Source of the DNA: Mycobacterium intracellulare ATCC 13950
GTDB lineage: Bacteria; Actinomycetota; Actinomycetes; Mycobacteriales; Mycobacteriaceae
Length of the DNA: 64,000 nt
Reading direction: 5' to 3'
Assembly (NCBI RefSeq): GCF_000277125.1
Contig: NC_016946.1
Span: 4,340,001-4,404,000 of the forward strand
A program made the position numbers and the translations under genes. Within the stretch, counting starts at the first letter, position 1, and every line of letters starts with the position of its first letter. The notes under the pieces are model-generated. The model had not been told where the DNA came from. It made no database searches and worked only from the letters and a program-made list of their open reading frames with translations. Positions 29,976-39,440 of the stretch are shown here, one piece after another.

Positions 29976-30650
29976 CTACACCAGCCCGGCGATGAAACTC
30001 GCCGCCTGGCCCGGGTAGGGCGGGGCGGAGTAGTCGTGGTGCGCATCCCGGTCGCGACCGCCGACGACGCAGACGGGATCACCTTCGCTGCACAGGTCGA
30101 TGGTGCGGCCGGCGAACGCGCCCGTCGACGACAGGGGTGTGTCGAAGCGGTTGCCGGGATTGCCGAACACCGCGACGGCCCTGATCTTGTTGGCCAGCGC
30201 GGGATCCAGCGGGGGCGCCGATCCGAAGTTCCCGATGCGCTGGCCGACGGGCGGCACCCCGGCGAGCATCGAGATCGCGGCGGCGCCCTGCGAGAAGCCG
30301 CCGAGCACCAGCCGCGTGGACGGGCACTGGTCGACCATCTCCGCGATGTGGTCGCGTGCGTCGTTGGCGGCGTCGGCGGTCGTCAGGAAGTTGTAGCTGG
30401 CCGGATAGTTCACCGCATAGGAATCGACGGTGCGCGACCCCAGCGCGGGCTGCAGGGCGGCGAACAGCGCGTCGCCCACCACACCCAGGCCCGGCGGCTC
30501 GGCGGTGCCGCGGGCGAAGATCAGTTGGACGTTCGGACAGTCCGCCTTGGCCGACGGCGCCGGGCCGAATGTGACCGAAACCACTGACAGCACAACACCA
30601 ACGGCGATTGCAATGACCGGGCCAACCACCGGCCACCTACGAAGACTCAT
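29976..30650 (-). CDS. Secreted cutinase-family serine esterase
   Basis: A 224-residue exported protein. ATG 30650 places a signal peptide with a membrane-like core (VVGPVIAIAVGVVLSVVSV) at the N-terminus, cleaved near PSAKA. The cutinase motifs follow: CPNVQLIFARGTAEPPGLG, nucleophile Ser in LGGFSQGAAAI, and the Asp/His region CSEGDPVC ... HHDYSA. Cys pairs fit the two cutinase disulfides. Mycobacterial cutinase-like proteins hydrolyse lipids and esters rather than cutin. An upstream in-frame start lies within an intergenic repeat and is rejected. Confidence 0.93.
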   Translation of the reverse strand: MSLRRWPVVGPVIAIAVGVVLSVVSVTFGPAPSAKADCPNVQLIFARGTAEPPGLGVVGDALFAALQPALGSRTVDSYAVNYPASYNFLTTADAANDARDHIAEMVDQCPSTRLVLGGFSQGAAAISMLAGVPPVGQRIGNFGSAPPLDPALANKIRAVAVFGNPGNRFDTPLSSTGAFAGRTIDLCSEGDPVCVVGGRDRDAHHDYSAPPYPGQAASFIAGLV

Positions 30651-30694
30651 ACGCCAGATCTTGACACATACCGGCGACACCGTCGCCGGGCCAG

Positions 30695-30753
30695 GTTCGA
30701 TCGCCCGGCTCCTCACTCGCGCCTCACCTGCGCTCGCCGTCCCCGGGCTAGGC
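30695..30753 (+). repeat. Dispersed palindromic repeat, family A (diverged copy)
   Basis: This stretch between the cutinase and deoD matches the reverse complement of the tandem units at 49403-49512. Shared blocks are GCTCCTCACTCGCGCC and GCGCTCGCCGT followed by CGGGCTAGGCT. The central palindrome is degraded here (TCACCT in place of GTTTCG). Confidence 0.7.
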
Positions 30754-30760
30754 TCCCGCT

Positions 30761-31588
30761 GTGACCCAAACCTCGTCCGACCCAGGCGACCTCGCGCGCC
30801 GCGCCGCCGCGGTCATCGCCGAGCGCACCGGAATCGACGAGCATGACGTCGCCATCGTGCTCGGCTCGGGATGGTCGCCGGCGGTCGCCGCGCTCGGCAC
30901 CGAGGCGATCGGGAAGACCGCCGTGCTGCCCCAGGCCGACCTGCCCGGCTTCCGGCCGCCCACCGCGATCGGGCACACCGGCGAGCTGTTGTCGATGCGC
31001 ATCGGCGAACACCGGGTGCTGGTGCTCGTCGGCCGCATCCACGCCTACGAGGGCCACGACCTGTGCCACGTCGTGCACCCGGTGCGGGCGGCCTGCGCGG
31101 CCGGCGTGCGCGCGGTCGTGCTCACCAATGCGGCGGGCGGACTGCGCCCGGACATGGCCGTCGGCGAACCGGTGTTGATCAGCGACCACCTCAACCTGAC
31201 CGCGCGTTCCCCGCTGGTCGGCCCGCAATTCGTGGACCTGACCGACGCCTACTCCCCGCGGCTGCGCGAATTCGCCCGCCAGGCCGACCCGACGCTGACC
31301 GAGGGCGTCTACGCCGGCCTGCCCGGCCCGCACTACGAGACCCCCGCGGAAATCCGGATGCTGCGCACGCTGGGCGCCGACCTGGTCGGCATGTCGACGG
31401 TGCACGAGACCATCGCGGCGCGGGCGGCCGGCGCCGAGGTGCTCGGGGTGTCGCTGGTGACCAACCTGGCCGCCGGCATCGGCGGCGAGCCGCTCAGCCA
31501 CGCCGAGGTGCTCTCCGCGGGGGCCGCGTCCGCCAGCCGGATGGGCGCCCTCCTGGCCCTGATCCTCGAGCGGCTGCCCCGGTTTTAG
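30761..31588 (+). CDS. deoD: Purine nucleoside phosphorylase
   Basis: A 275-residue trimeric-type purine nucleoside phosphorylase (Rv3307, deoD/punA, is 268), GTG start. The phosphate loop is [29 protein letters not shown], the family signature with catalytic His/Tyr, is clear, as is [11 protein letters not shown] and MSTVHE near the base site. It splits purine nucleosides into base and ribose 1-phosphate. pmmB starts four bases after its stop, which supports a salvage transcript in which the pentose phosphate is passed to the mutase. Confidence 0.96.
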   Translation: MTQTSSDPGDLARRAAAVIAERTGIDEHDVAIVLGSGWSPAVAALGTEAIGKTAVLPQADLPGFRPPTAIGHTGELLSMRIGEHRVLVLVGRIHAYEGHDLCHVVHPVRAACAAGVRAVVLTNAAGGLRPDMAVGEPVLISDHLNLTARSPLVGPQFVDLTDAYSPRLREFARQADPTLTEGVYAGLPGPHYETPAEIRMLRTLGADLVGMSTVHETIAARAAGAEVLGVSLVTNLAAGIGGEPLSHAEVLSAGAASASRMGALLALILERLPRF

Positions 31589-31592
31589 GGCC

Positions 31593-33176
31593 ATGACGCC
31601 CGAGGAGTGGATCGCCCACGACCCCGACCCGCGGACGGCCGCCGAGCTCGCCGCGTGCGACGCGGGAGAATTAGCCGCGCGGTTCGCCCGTCCCCTGAGG
31701 TTTGGCACCGCGGGCCTGCGCGGCCCGGTGCGCGGCGGGCCCGACGCGATGAACGTCGCGGTGGTGTCGCACGCCACCTGGGCGGTGGCGCAGGTGCTCA
31801 AGCGGCGCGCCCCGGCCGGTGCGCGGGTGATCGTGGGGCGCGACGCCCGGCACGGTTCGGCGGTATTCGCAACGGTGGCCGCCGAAGTCCTTGCCGATCA
31901 AGGGTTTTCGGTGCTGTTGCTGCCCGGTCCGGTGCCGACCCCGGTGGTCGCGTTCGCGGTGCGCCACACCGGCGCGCTGGCCGGGATCCAGATCACGGCG
32001 TCGCACAACCCGCCGGCCGACAACGGCTACAAGGTGTACGTCGACGGCGGCATCCAGCTCGTCTCCCCCACCGACCGCGAGATCGAGGCCGCGATGGCCG
32101 ACGCCCCGCCCGCCGACCAGATCGGCAGGGCCCCCGTCGAACCGGGCCAGGCCGATCTGGTCGAGCGCTACGTCGAGCGCGCGTCCGGGCTGCGGAGCGG
32201 GGCGGGCTCGGCGCGGGTCGCCCTGACGGCCCTGCACGGGGTGGGCGGCGCGGTGGCCGTGGAGACGCTGCGCCGCGCCGGGTTCGCCCAAGTGCACACC
32301 GTCGCAGCACAATTCGCTCCGGACCCGGACTTCCCCACCGTCGCGTTCCCCAACCCCGAGGAGCAGGGTGCCGCCGACGCTCTGTTGGCCCTGGCCTCCG
32401 ACGTGCGCGCCGACGTGGCGATCGCGCTGGATCCCGACGCCGACCGGTGCGCCGTCGGCATTCCCGACAAAGCGGGGTGGCGGATGCTGTCCGGCGACGA
32501 AACCGGTTGGCTGCTAGGAGATTACATTCTTTCCCAGCCGCAGCGCGCCGAAACGCCCGTGGTGGCCAGCACCCTGGTGTCCTCGCGGATGCTGTCGGCC
32601 ATCGCCGCGCACCGCGGCGCCGTCCACGTCGAAACCCTCACCGGCTTCAAATGGCTGGCGCGCGCCGATGCCGAGGTCCCCGGCGGCACCCTGGTATACG
32701 CCTACGAGGAAGCGATCGGGCACTGCGTCGACCCGGACGCTGTACGCGACAAGGACGGCATCAGCGCCGCGGTCCTGGTGTGCGACCTGGTGGCCACGCT
32801 GCTGCGCCAAGGCCGTTCGGTCGTCGACCTGCTCGACGAGCTGGCGCGCCGATACGGCGTGCACGACGTCGCCGCGGTCTCGCGCCGGGTCGCCGACCCC
32901 GCCGAGGCGGCCGCGCTGATGCACCGGCTACGGACCACTCCGCCGGCGACGCTAGCCGGGTTCCCCGCCGAACTCACCGACGTCACCGATGCGCTGATCT
33001 TCACCGGCGGTGACGACCACACGTCGGTCAGGGTGGTGGTGCGGCCCTCCGGGACCGAGCCGAAACTGAAGTGCTACTTGGAGATTCGCTGCACGCCTAG
33101 CGACGATCTGGATTCTTCGCGGCGGCGCGCCGGTGCCCTGCGCGCCGAGCTGGTCGCTGCGATGCGGGGCTGGTGA
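31593..33176 (+). CDS. pmmB: Phosphohexomutase/phosphopentomutase family protein PmmB
   Basis: A 527-residue alpha-D-phosphohexomutase. The phosphoserine loop is [15 protein letters not shown], the metal-binding loop [10 protein letters not shown], the sugar loop [13 protein letters not shown], and the phosphate loop [12 protein letters not shown]. Although named phosphomannomutase, this longer subgroup (PGM2-like) includes phosphopentomutases, and the position after deoD favours ribose 1-phosphate to ribose 5-phosphate conversion. That substrate choice is inference. Its last 80 bases overlap the 3' end of upp on the other strand. Confidence 0.93.
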   Translation: MTPEEWIAHDPDPRTAAELAACDAGELAARFARPLRFGTAGLRGPVRGGPDAMNVAVVSHATWAVAQVLKRRAPAGARVIVGRDARHGSAVFATVAAEVLADQGFSVLLLPGPVPTPVVAFAVRHTGALAGIQITASHNPPADNGYKVYVDGGIQLVSPTDREIEAAMADAPPADQIGRAPVEPGQADLVERYVERASGLRSGAGSARVALTALHGVGGAVAVETLRRAGFAQVHTVAAQFAPDPDFPTVAFPNPEEQGAADALLALASDVRADVAIALDPDADRCAVGIPDKAGWRMLSGDETGWLLGDYILSQPQRAETPVVASTLVSSRMLSAIAAHRGAVHVETLTGFKWLARADAEVPGGTLVYAYEEAIGHCVDPDAVRDKDGISAAVLVCDLVATLLRQGRSVVDLLDELARRYGVHDVAAVSRRVADPAEAAALMHRLRTTPPATLAGFPAELTDVTDALIFTGGDDHTSVRVVVRPSGTEPKLKCYLEIRCTPSDDLDSSRRRAGALRAELVAAMRGW

Positions 33177-33801
33177 ACAGGTTCGGCCCGAACTGGCGGT
33201 CCCCCGCGTCGCCGAGGCCAGGCACGATATAGGCCGACTTGTTGAGCCCCTTGTCGACCGCGGCGGTGAACACTCGCGCGTCCGGCGCCGCTTTCTGCAC
33301 GGCCGCAAGGCCTTCCGGCGCGGTGACCAGGCACAGCGCGGTGATGTCGGTGGCGCCGCGGCGCTGCAGCAGGCCGATGGTGTGGGCCATCGACCCGCCG
33401 GTGGCCAGCATGGGGTCGAGGACCATCACCGGCCGGCGCGCGAGTTTGTCGGGCAGCGCCTCGAGATACGGGACCGGCAGGTGGGTTTCCTCGTCGCGGG
33501 CGACACCGACGAAACCCACCTCCGCCTCGGGTATCGCGGCCTGGGCGGCCTCGACCATGCCCAACCCGGCCCGCAGCACCGGAACCAGCAGCGGCGGGTT
33601 GACCAGTCGCGTCCCGGCCGTCGCGGCCACCGGGGTGCGGATCCTGACCGACTTTCGCGGCGCCTCCCGGCTGGCCTCGTACACCAGCATCAGCGTGAGC
33701 TCGCGCAGCGCGGCCCGAAACCCGGCATTGTCGGTGCGTTCGTCGCGCAGCACCGTCAGCCGGGCCGCGGCCAGCGGGTGGTCGATCACGCGCACGTCCA
33801 T
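33097..33801 (-). CDS. upp: Uracil phosphoribosyltransferase with C-terminal extension
   Basis: A 234-residue enzyme; the M. tuberculosis protein has 207. It converts uracil and PRPP to UMP. The PRPP-binding site is [18 protein letters not shown], the uracil site lies in the C-terminal [17 protein letters not shown], and the N-terminal [20 protein letters not shown] fixes the start at ATG 33801. The family normally ends at about DRQFGP. Here the frame runs on for some 28 Arg/Ala-rich residues inside the 3' end of pmmB. The extension is probably a lost stop codon rather than a new domain. Confidence 0.93.
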   Translation of the reverse strand: MDVRVIDHPLAAARLTVLRDERTDNAGFRAALRELTLMLVYEASREAPRKSVRIRTPVAATAGTRLVNPPLLVPVLRAGLGMVEAAQAAIPEAEVGFVGVARDEETHLPVPYLEALPDKLARRPVMVLDPMLATGGSMAHTIGLLQRRGATDITALCLVTAPEGLAAVQKAAPDARVFTAAVDKGLNKSAYIVPGLGDAGDRQFGPNLFTSPASQRPARRAGHRRAAAKNPDRR

Positions 33802-33880
33802 CCCATGAAGGGTATATAACGATCGGGCAAAGCCCTTCTGACACGCTTGCGTTCGTCCGGCCACAGCGCACGCGCGTTCG

Positions 33881-33893
33881 TATACTCCCGGGG
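33881..33893 (+). promoter_or_regulatory. Extended -10 type promoter giving a leaderless sapM transcript
   Basis: TATACT at 33881-33886 ends seven bases before the sapM GTG at 33893, so transcription would begin at or next to the start codon. No good -35 hexamer is found at the normal spacing. Leaderless transcripts with this geometry are frequent in mycobacteria. Confidence 0.5.
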
Positions 33894-34783
33894 TGTCGCG
33901 CGAAAATCGAAGTCCGAGAAGCCTACTCGGCAGGGCGCATCGCCTCCTGCTGGCGCTCGGGGTGGTCGCTTTGGTGGCACTGGCGGCAAGTCCGCTGACC
34001 CCGCGCATAGGCCTTGCGGCAGCGGCCATTCCGCAACCGGCGCATATCGTGATCGTGGTGGAGGAAAACCGTTCCGAGAACGGCATCATCGGCAACAAGT
34101 CGGCGCCCTTCATCACCTCCCTGGCCGCCAATGGCGCCAACATGACGCAGTCATACGCCGAAACCCACCCCAGCGAACCGAATTACCTGGCGCTGTTCGC
34201 GGGCAACACCTTCGGGGTGACCAAGGACCTGTGCCCGATCAACGCCGGCGCGGCCCCCAATCTCGGATCCGAATTGCTGGCCGCGGGCCACACGTTCGTC
34301 GGCTTCGCCGAAGGCCTGCCAACCGTAGGCTCGCCGGTGTGCACCGCGGGCAAGTACGCGCGCAAGCACGTGCCGTGGGCCAACTTCACCAACGTGCCGG
34401 CGGCGAACTCGATGCCGTTCTCCGCGTTCCCGATGGGCAACTACGCCAGCCTGCCGACCGTGTCGTTCGTCATCCCCAACAACGACAACAACATGCACGA
34501 CGGGTCCATCGCGCAGGCCGACGCCTGGCTGAATCGCCAGCTGTCCGGTTACGCCAATTGGGCGGTGGCCAACAACAGCCTGCTGATCCTGACGTTCGAC
34601 GAGGACGACAACGGCAGCCACAACCAGATCCCCACGGTGTTCTACGGCGCCCACGTCCGCCCCGGCAACTACAGCGAGCAGATCAACCACTACAACGTGC
34701 TTTCCACGGTGGAGCAGATGTACGGGCTACCCAAGACGGGCTATGCCGCCAGCGCCGCGCCCATCACCGACATCTGGGACTAG
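33893..34783 (+). CDS. sapM: SapM, secreted acid phosphatase
   Basis: A 296-residue exported phosphatase (M. tuberculosis SapM is 299), GTG start directly after a -10 element. A signal peptide covers about residues 1-43. The mature enzyme belongs to the phospholipase C/acid phosphatase AcpA superfamily: [16 protein letters not shown] holds the metal-binding Glu-Asn, [14 protein letters not shown] the nucleophile region, and [18 protein letters not shown] the Asp/His ligands. In M. tuberculosis it removes PI3P from phagosomes and blocks their maturation. It lies divergently from upp. Confidence 0.96.
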   Translation: MSRENRSPRSLLGRAHRLLLALGVVALVALAASPLTPRIGLAAAAIPQPAHIVIVVEENRSENGIIGNKSAPFITSLAANGANMTQSYAETHPSEPNYLALFAGNTFGVTKDLCPINAGAAPNLGSELLAAGHTFVGFAEGLPTVGSPVCTAGKYARKHVPWANFTNVPAANSMPFSAFPMGNYASLPTVSFVIPNNDNNMHDGSIAQADAWLNRQLSGYANWAVANNSLLILTFDEDDNGSHNQIPTVFYGAHVRPGNYSEQINHYNVLSTVEQMYGLPKTGYAASAAPITDIWD

Positions 34784-34796
34784 ACCACTGGGCTGA

Positions 34797-34843
34797 TGGT
34801 GGCGACCCGCTTCACCCGGCTCCGCCGCGCTCGCGATCACCAC
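34797..34843 (+). repeat. Dispersed palindromic repeat, family B
   Basis: An imperfect palindrome with ends GTGGCGA and TCACCAC, containing ACCCGC and CCGCCGCGCT. It lies 13 bases after the sapM stop. Other family members are at 50884-50932 and, in opposite orientation, in the tandem array at 47738-47909. Confidence 0.7.
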
Positions 34844-34885
34844 TGCCCGGCGGCGCCTTGGCCGGTCGTCGCTATTCTGTGCCGC

Positions 34886-36175
34886 ATGGCTGCTGACCTC
34901 GTGCCCATTCGCCTGAGCCTGTCCGCCGGCGACCGCTACACCGTGTGGGCGCCCCGCTGGCGTGACTCCGGCGACGAGTGGGAGGCCTTCCTGGGCAAGG
35001 ACGAGGACCTGTTCGTCTTCTCCTCCGTCGCCGACCTGGTGGCGTTCGTGCGGTCCGACACCGACAACGACCTGACCGACCACCCGGCGTGGAAGGCCCT
35101 GACGTCGGCGCACGCGCATGACTTCGAGCCCGCCGAGGACAAGCAGTTCGATCTGGTCGCGGTCGAGGAACTGGTCTCCGAGAAGCCCACCGCGGAATCG
35201 GTGTCCGCGCTGGCGGGCACGCTGGCCATCGTGTCGTCCATCGGATCGGTGTGCGAGCTGGCGGCGGTGTCGAAGTTCTTCAACGGCAACCCCAGCCTGG
35301 GCACGGTGTCGGGCGGGGTCGAGCACTTCACCGGCAAGGCCGGCGCCAAACGCTGGCATGCGATCGCCGAGATCATCGGGCGCAGCTGGGACGACGTGCT
35401 GGGCGCGATCGATGACATCGCCACCACCCCCGACGTCGACGCCAAGTTGTCGGCCAAGGCCGAAGACGAACTGGCCGAGGAGCGCGAAGAGGACGAGACC
35501 GAAGACGCCGTCGAGGAATCCGCGGCCGACGACATTGACGACGACATTGACGACGAAGTTGACGAAGACGACGAGGACGACGACACCGAAGCCCGGGCGG
35601 CCGGCGACACCGCGGTGCTCGGCGGCGACAAGGACTTCTGGCTGCAGGTCGGCATCGATCCGATCCGGATCATGACGAGCTCGGGCACCTTCTTCACCCT
35701 GCGCTGCTACCTCGACGACGAGCCGATCTTCCTGGGCCGCAACGGACGGATCAGCGTGTTCCCGTCCGAGCGCGCGCTGGCCCGCTACCTGGCCGACGAG
35801 CACGACCACGACCTGTCCGATCTGAGCACCTACGACGACATCCGCACCGCCGCCACCGACGGGTCGCTCACGGTCGAGGTCACCGACGACAACATCTACG
35901 TGCTCACCGGCCTGGCCGACGACCTGGCCGACGGGCCCGAGGCCGTGGACCGGGAGCAACTGGAACTGGCCGTCGAGGTGCTCCGCGACATCGGCGACTA
36001 CTCCGAGGATCCCGCGGTGGACAAGGCGCTCGAAACCAACCGGCCGCTGGGCAAATTGGTGGCCGCCGTGCTCGAACCCGGCTCGGTCACCAAGCCGTCG
36101 CCGCCGTACGCCGCGGCGGTGCGCGAGTGGGAGAAGCTGGAGCAATTCGTCGAGGGCCGGCTCCGCCGCGAGTAG
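34886..36175 (+). CDS. Conserved acidic protein of unknown function (Rv3311-like)
   Basis: A 429-residue protein, similar in size to Rv3311 (420). ATG 34886 is chosen because the frame upstream lies in the family B repeat. Two related modules flank a strongly acidic linker at about residues 190-236 composed of Asp/Glu runs. Each module has a Tyr/Trp-containing segment (DRYTVWAPRW; ITSSGTFFTLRCYLDDE type), then FLGK or FLGRNGRISVF and an Asp-rich stretch with DHPAWKAL or DHDLSDL. The internal duplication suggests two copies of one fold. No catalytic motif, signal or membrane helix is seen, so it is predicted cytosolic. Function unknown. Confidence 0.88.
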   Translation: MAADLVPIRLSLSAGDRYTVWAPRWRDSGDEWEAFLGKDEDLFVFSSVADLVAFVRSDTDNDLTDHPAWKALTSAHAHDFEPAEDKQFDLVAVEELVSEKPTAESVSALAGTLAIVSSIGSVCELAAVSKFFNGNPSLGTVSGGVEHFTGKAGAKRWHAIAEIIGRSWDDVLGAIDDIATTPDVDAKLSAKAEDELAEEREEDETEDAVEESAADDIDDDIDDEVDEDDEDDDTEARAAGDTAVLGGDKDFWLQVGIDPIRIMTSSGTFFTLRCYLDDEPIFLGRNGRISVFPSERALARYLADEHDHDLSDLSTYDDIRTAATDGSLTVEVTDDNIYVLTGLADDLADGPEAVDREQLELAVEVLRDIGDYSEDPAVDKALETNRPLGKLVAAVLEPGSVTKPSPPYAAAVREWEKLEQFVEGRLRRE

Positions 36176-36201
36176 GGCGTTTCACGGGCTAGGTTGGTGA
36201 C

Positions 36202-37185
36202 GTGTCGCTTCCCGGAATCGGCCCGCTGCCGCTGTACGGGTTCCAGCGCCCGGCCATGTTGCTGTTCGGTTTGGTGCCCCTGGCCCTGCTGGCCGTCTAC
36301 GTCGTGGTGCAGGCCCGTCGCAACCGACGGCTGCACCGCTACACCGACGCCCCCGTGGCGCAGTCGCCGTGGCGGCACCTGCCGATCGCCGCGTCGCTAC
36401 TCAGCCTGGCGTTGCTGACGATCGCGCTGGCCACCCCCACCCACGACATGCGCATCCCGCGCAACCGCGCCGTCATCATGCTCGTCATCGACATGTCGCA
36501 GTCAATGCGGGCGACCGACGTCGAACCCACCCGGCTCAAGGCCGCCGAACAAGCGGCCAGCCAGTTCGCCAGCCAGCTGACGCCCGGCATCAACCTCGGG
36601 CTGGTCGGCTTCGCCGGCACGCCCTACTTGCTGGTCCCGCCCACGCCGCAGCACCAGGCGACCATCGACGCACTCAAGAAGCTGGACTTCGCCGACAGCA
36701 CGGCCACCGGCCAGGCCATCTTCACCGCCCTGCACGCGATCGGCGCCACGGCGGTCACCGGGGGCGACAATCCGCCGCCGGCCCGTATCGTGCTGCTCTC
36801 CGACGGCCGCGAGAACAAGCCGTCCAACCCCAGCGATCCGCACGACGGTGTCTACACCGCGGCGCGCCTGGCCAAGGACGAGGGCGTGCCCATCTCGACG
36901 ATCTCGTTCGGCACCAAAGGCGGCGAGATCGAGATGGACGGGCAGCGCGTCGCGGTCCCGGTGTCGACCGACCAGATGAAGACGATCGCCCGGCTCTCCG
37001 GCGGGCAGCCCTACACCGCCACCAACATCGGCGAGCTCAACAAGAGCTACAACGCGATCGAGAACGAGATCGGCTACCGCACCGTGCCGGGACCCGGCAG
37101 TTCCGGCTGGCTGCGCATGGGGGTGCTCGCGGCGCTCATCGCGACGGCGTTGGCGCTGTTGATCAACCGGCGCCTGCCGACCTAG
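36202..37185 (+). CDS. VWA-domain membrane protein (Rv1481-like)
   Basis: A 327-residue protein, GTG start. Two N-terminal membrane helices (about residues 19-37 and 60-77) precede a periplasm-facing von Willebrand factor A domain, and one C-terminal helix (about 303-321) ends in INRRLPT. The metal-ion-dependent adhesion site is intact: DMSQS (Asp97, Ser99, Ser101), the TATG Thr, and LLSDGREN. It resembles the Rv1481 family linked in other loci to MoxR ATPases, but no moxR is here. It faces a paralogue across 32 bases. Confidence 0.9.
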   Translation: MSLPGIGPLPLYGFQRPAMLLFGLVPLALLAVYVVVQARRNRRLHRYTDAPVAQSPWRHLPIAASLLSLALLTIALATPTHDMRIPRNRAVIMLVIDMSQSMRATDVEPTRLKAAEQAASQFASQLTPGINLGLVGFAGTPYLLVPPTPQHQATIDALKKLDFADSTATGQAIFTALHAIGATAVTGGDNPPPARIVLLSDGRENKPSNPSDPHDGVYTAARLAKDEGVPISTISFGTKGGEIEMDGQRVAVPVSTDQMKTIARLSGGQPYTATNIGELNKSYNAIENEIGYRTVPGPGSSGWLRMGVLAALIATALALLINRRLPT

Positions 37186-37203
37186 CGCCCGTCCACCGAC
37201 CGA

Positions 37204-37227
37204 GCCCGCCCGGCGGGTCAGGCGGGC
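37204..37227. terminator. Hairpin between the convergent VWA genes, possible terminator
   Basis: GCCCGCC (37204-37210) can pair with GGCGGGC (37221-37227) around a 10-base loop in the gap and last codons of the two facing genes. There is no T run, so intrinsic termination is not certain. Confidence 0.3.
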
Positions 37228-38237
37228 AGCCTGCGGTTCAGCAGCAGGCCGGCCAGCACGGCGCCGGCCATCACGACGGCACCGAGCAGCATCCACGCCA
37301 GGCTCGCGTCGCCCTTGACGGTTTCGTAGCCGATCTGGCGCTGCAGCGTCGTGTACACGTTCTTCAGCGAGTCCAGGCTGTCGGCGTGGAACGCCTCGCC
37401 GTCGGTGATCTCGCAGATCTTCTGCAGGGTCTGATCGTCCACCGGGACCGGAATGGTGGCGCCCTCGTAGTCGACGGTCCCGTACGGGGTGCCGAACGAG
37501 ATCGTCGAGATCTGCACCCCTTGGCCCTTGGCGGCCCGGGCGGCGGTGAACGCCCCCTGCGGGGCGTTGGGGTCCAGCGGCACGTTCTCGGCGCCGTCGG
37601 ACTCCAGCACGATCCGCGCCGGCGGCGGGCCTTCGCCGCCGCCCATCACCGAGCCGACCGTCGCGATCGCCTGCAGCGCGGTGAAAATGCCTTCTCCCGT
37701 AGCGGTTTTCGGGGCGGGCTGCAGACTGTCGATGCCCGACTTCACCGCGCCGCGGTTCGTCGTCGGGGGCACCAGCAGCGTGGCGTTGGCCGCGAACTCC
37801 ACCAGCCCCAGGTTGATGGCCGGCGTCAGCTGATCGGCGAACTGCTTGCCGGCCTCCTTCGCCGCGGCCAGGCGGTTGGGCGGAACATCGTTGGAGGCCA
37901 TCGATTCCGAGACGTCGATGACGAGCATCACGACCGCGCGGTTGAGCGGGATCCGGACATCCGACGTCGGCCCGGCCATCGCCGTGGTCAGCAGCACCAG
38001 CGACGTGGCCAGCAGGATGGTCGGCACGTGCCGCCACCGGCTCGGGTGCGGCGGGGCCACGCGCTCCAGCACCTCCATGTTGGCGAACCGCAGCACCCGG
38101 CGACGGCGGGCGAATTGCTGCACGACATAAAGGCCGATCACCAGCAGCACGGCCAGCAGCGCGAGGAAGAACCAGGGGTTCTGGAATCCAGTCAGCGACA
38201 CCGGGCCCAGCAGCGGCACCTTCATGTCGAGCCACAC
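37218..38237 (-). CDS. VWA-domain membrane protein (Rv1481-like paralogue)
   Basis: A 339-residue protein with the same layout as its neighbour: two N-terminal helices (about 18-36 and 64-82), a VWA domain with DVSES metal site and TATG, and a C-terminal helix followed by LNRRLPA. It is closer in wording to Rv1481 ([26 protein letters not shown]). Three or more proteins of this kind exist in mycobacteria. The pair probably arose by duplication and inversion. A role in the cell envelope is inferred only from topology. Confidence 0.9.
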   Translation of the reverse strand: MWLDMKVPLLGPVSLTGFQNPWFFLALLAVLLVIGLYVVQQFARRRRVLRFANMEVLERVAPPHPSRWRHVPTILLATSLVLLTTAMAGPTSDVRIPLNRAVVMLVIDVSESMASNDVPPNRLAAAKEAGKQFADQLTPAINLGLVEFAANATLLVPPTTNRGAVKSGIDSLQPAPKTATGEGIFTALQAIATVGSVMGGGEGPPPARIVLESDGAENVPLDPNAPQGAFTAARAAKGQGVQISTISFGTPYGTVDYEGATIPVPVDDQTLQKICEITDGEAFHADSLDSLKNVYTTLQRQIGYETVKGDASLAWMLLGAVVMAGAVLAGLLLNRRLPA

Positions 38238-38273
38238 TAGGCGTCGAATCCGGGCCCCGCATCGGGCCCCGGC

Positions 38274-39293
38274 TCAGCCCGCGGCGAGATCGCGGCGCTG
38301 GGTGAACTTGATGTCGAGGCTGCGCAGGTGGGTCTGCAGCCCGGCGTCTTGGACCGGGATCAGGTGGGCCGGCTCGTCGGTCTCGTTGTAGTGGGCGTGC
38401 CACATGCCCGGCGGGGTGGTGAAGGCGCCACCGGCCTGCCAGTCCACCCGGATGGGATCGACGATGCCGCCCCGCTCGTCGAGACGCGTGCCCAGCAGCG
38501 TGTAGCAGCCGGCCGCGGGCGCGTCCAGGATGAGGTCCAGCGCGACCGACTGGTGCCGGTGCGGGCGCTGCACCTGATGGGGCGGAAGCACGCCGAACAT
38601 GGCCCACAGCACGTGCGTGATGGTCAGGGTCTGGTCCTGCTCGGCGTTGGCCAGCAGGACGCTGACACGGCTCTTCTCGTTGGCGCCGGGGCGCGACGCG
38701 ATCTCGGTCAGCTTGGCGACGGCGTCGGCGCGGCGGAACTTGGTCGCCCGGAAGCGGGGCCGGGTCGCGTCGGCGCCGAGGTAACGCATCAGGGGCTCGT
38801 CGTGCACCCAGTACATGGCCGTGTCAGCGCCGGCATAGAACACCGAGTGCGCGCCGGCGGGCAGCGTCACGAAGTCGCCCTTCTCCCACTCGATCAGGCG
38901 GCCGTTGACCGCCGCGAACCCCCGCCCGTAGAGCACGTAATACAGCTGCGAGGTGGCGTTGGGGTGGGTGTCGACGTGCTCGTTCGCACGAATGGACACG
39001 AAGTTGGCCAGCAGCGCGGGGCTGGTCGCCGCGCCGGCCGGGCCGCCCAGCTCGGCCGACAGGTCCAGCGGGATCACGCCGGTCGGCGCGTCGAGGTAGA
39101 GCTCGGGACCGAACCGCCGGATCGGCACCCGCGGGGTCAGCCCCGAGCCGATCGGGTTGGCGGCCCTGGAGTACTCGAAGTATTCGGCCTGCTCGGCCCA
39201 CTCTTCGAACCGCCCCTCGAACGCGTACTCGGCGACGTTGACCATCGGCGCGGGGACCGTCGGGTCCAGGTTCGGGGTCGCTAGCTGCTGCAT
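38274..39293 (-). CDS. Bicupin protein, gentisate-dioxygenase-like fold, unknown substrate
   Basis: A 339-residue protein with two cupin barrels. The first has HVDTHPNATSQLYYVLYGRG and a later LPAGAHSVFY; the second has RPHRHQSVALDLIL and TTPPGMWHAHYNE. Both hold His sets able to bind a metal, in the pattern of gentisate and related ring-cleaving dioxygenases. It diverges from a GntR regulator across a 147-base gap with repeated hexamers, so it is the likely target of that regulator. The substrate cannot be named. No homologue stands here in M. tuberculosis. Confidence 0.8.
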   Translation of the reverse strand: MQQLATPNLDPTVPAPMVNVAEYAFEGRFEEWAEQAEYFEYSRAANPIGSGLTPRVPIRRFGPELYLDAPTGVIPLDLSAELGGPAGAATSPALLANFVSIRANEHVDTHPNATSQLYYVLYGRGFAAVNGRLIEWEKGDFVTLPAGAHSVFYAGADTAMYWVHDEPLMRYLGADATRPRFRATKFRRADAVAKLTEIASRPGANEKSRVSVLLANAEQDQTLTITHVLWAMFGVLPPHQVQRPHRHQSVALDLILDAPAAGCYTLLGTRLDERGGIVDPIRVDWQAGGAFTTPPGMWHAHYNETDEPAHLIPVQDAGLQTHLRSLDIKFTQRRDLAAG

Positions 39294-39317
39294 GTCGGTC
39301 TCCCTTGCCGCTCAGGT

Positions 39318-39412
39318 GTATCTGGTATCTAAATAGTATTTATCTTGTATCTAAGCGTCAAACGTCGCAGCTAGACGCGGTCGGTGTACGGTCAATTGGT
39401 CGGTTGAGATAC
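39318..39412. promoter_or_regulatory. Repeated GTATCT sites between the bicupin and gntR genes
   Basis: GTATCT occurs at 39318-39323, 39325-39330 and 39347-39352, and its complement AGATAC at 39407-39412. The surrounding 39325-39355 is AT-rich against the local GC content. These could be operator half-sites for the adjacent GntR protein and contain the promoters of both divergent genes. Confidence 0.45.
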
Positions 39413-39440
39413 GACTTAGCTACCAGAGAAGAGGCCGGGC

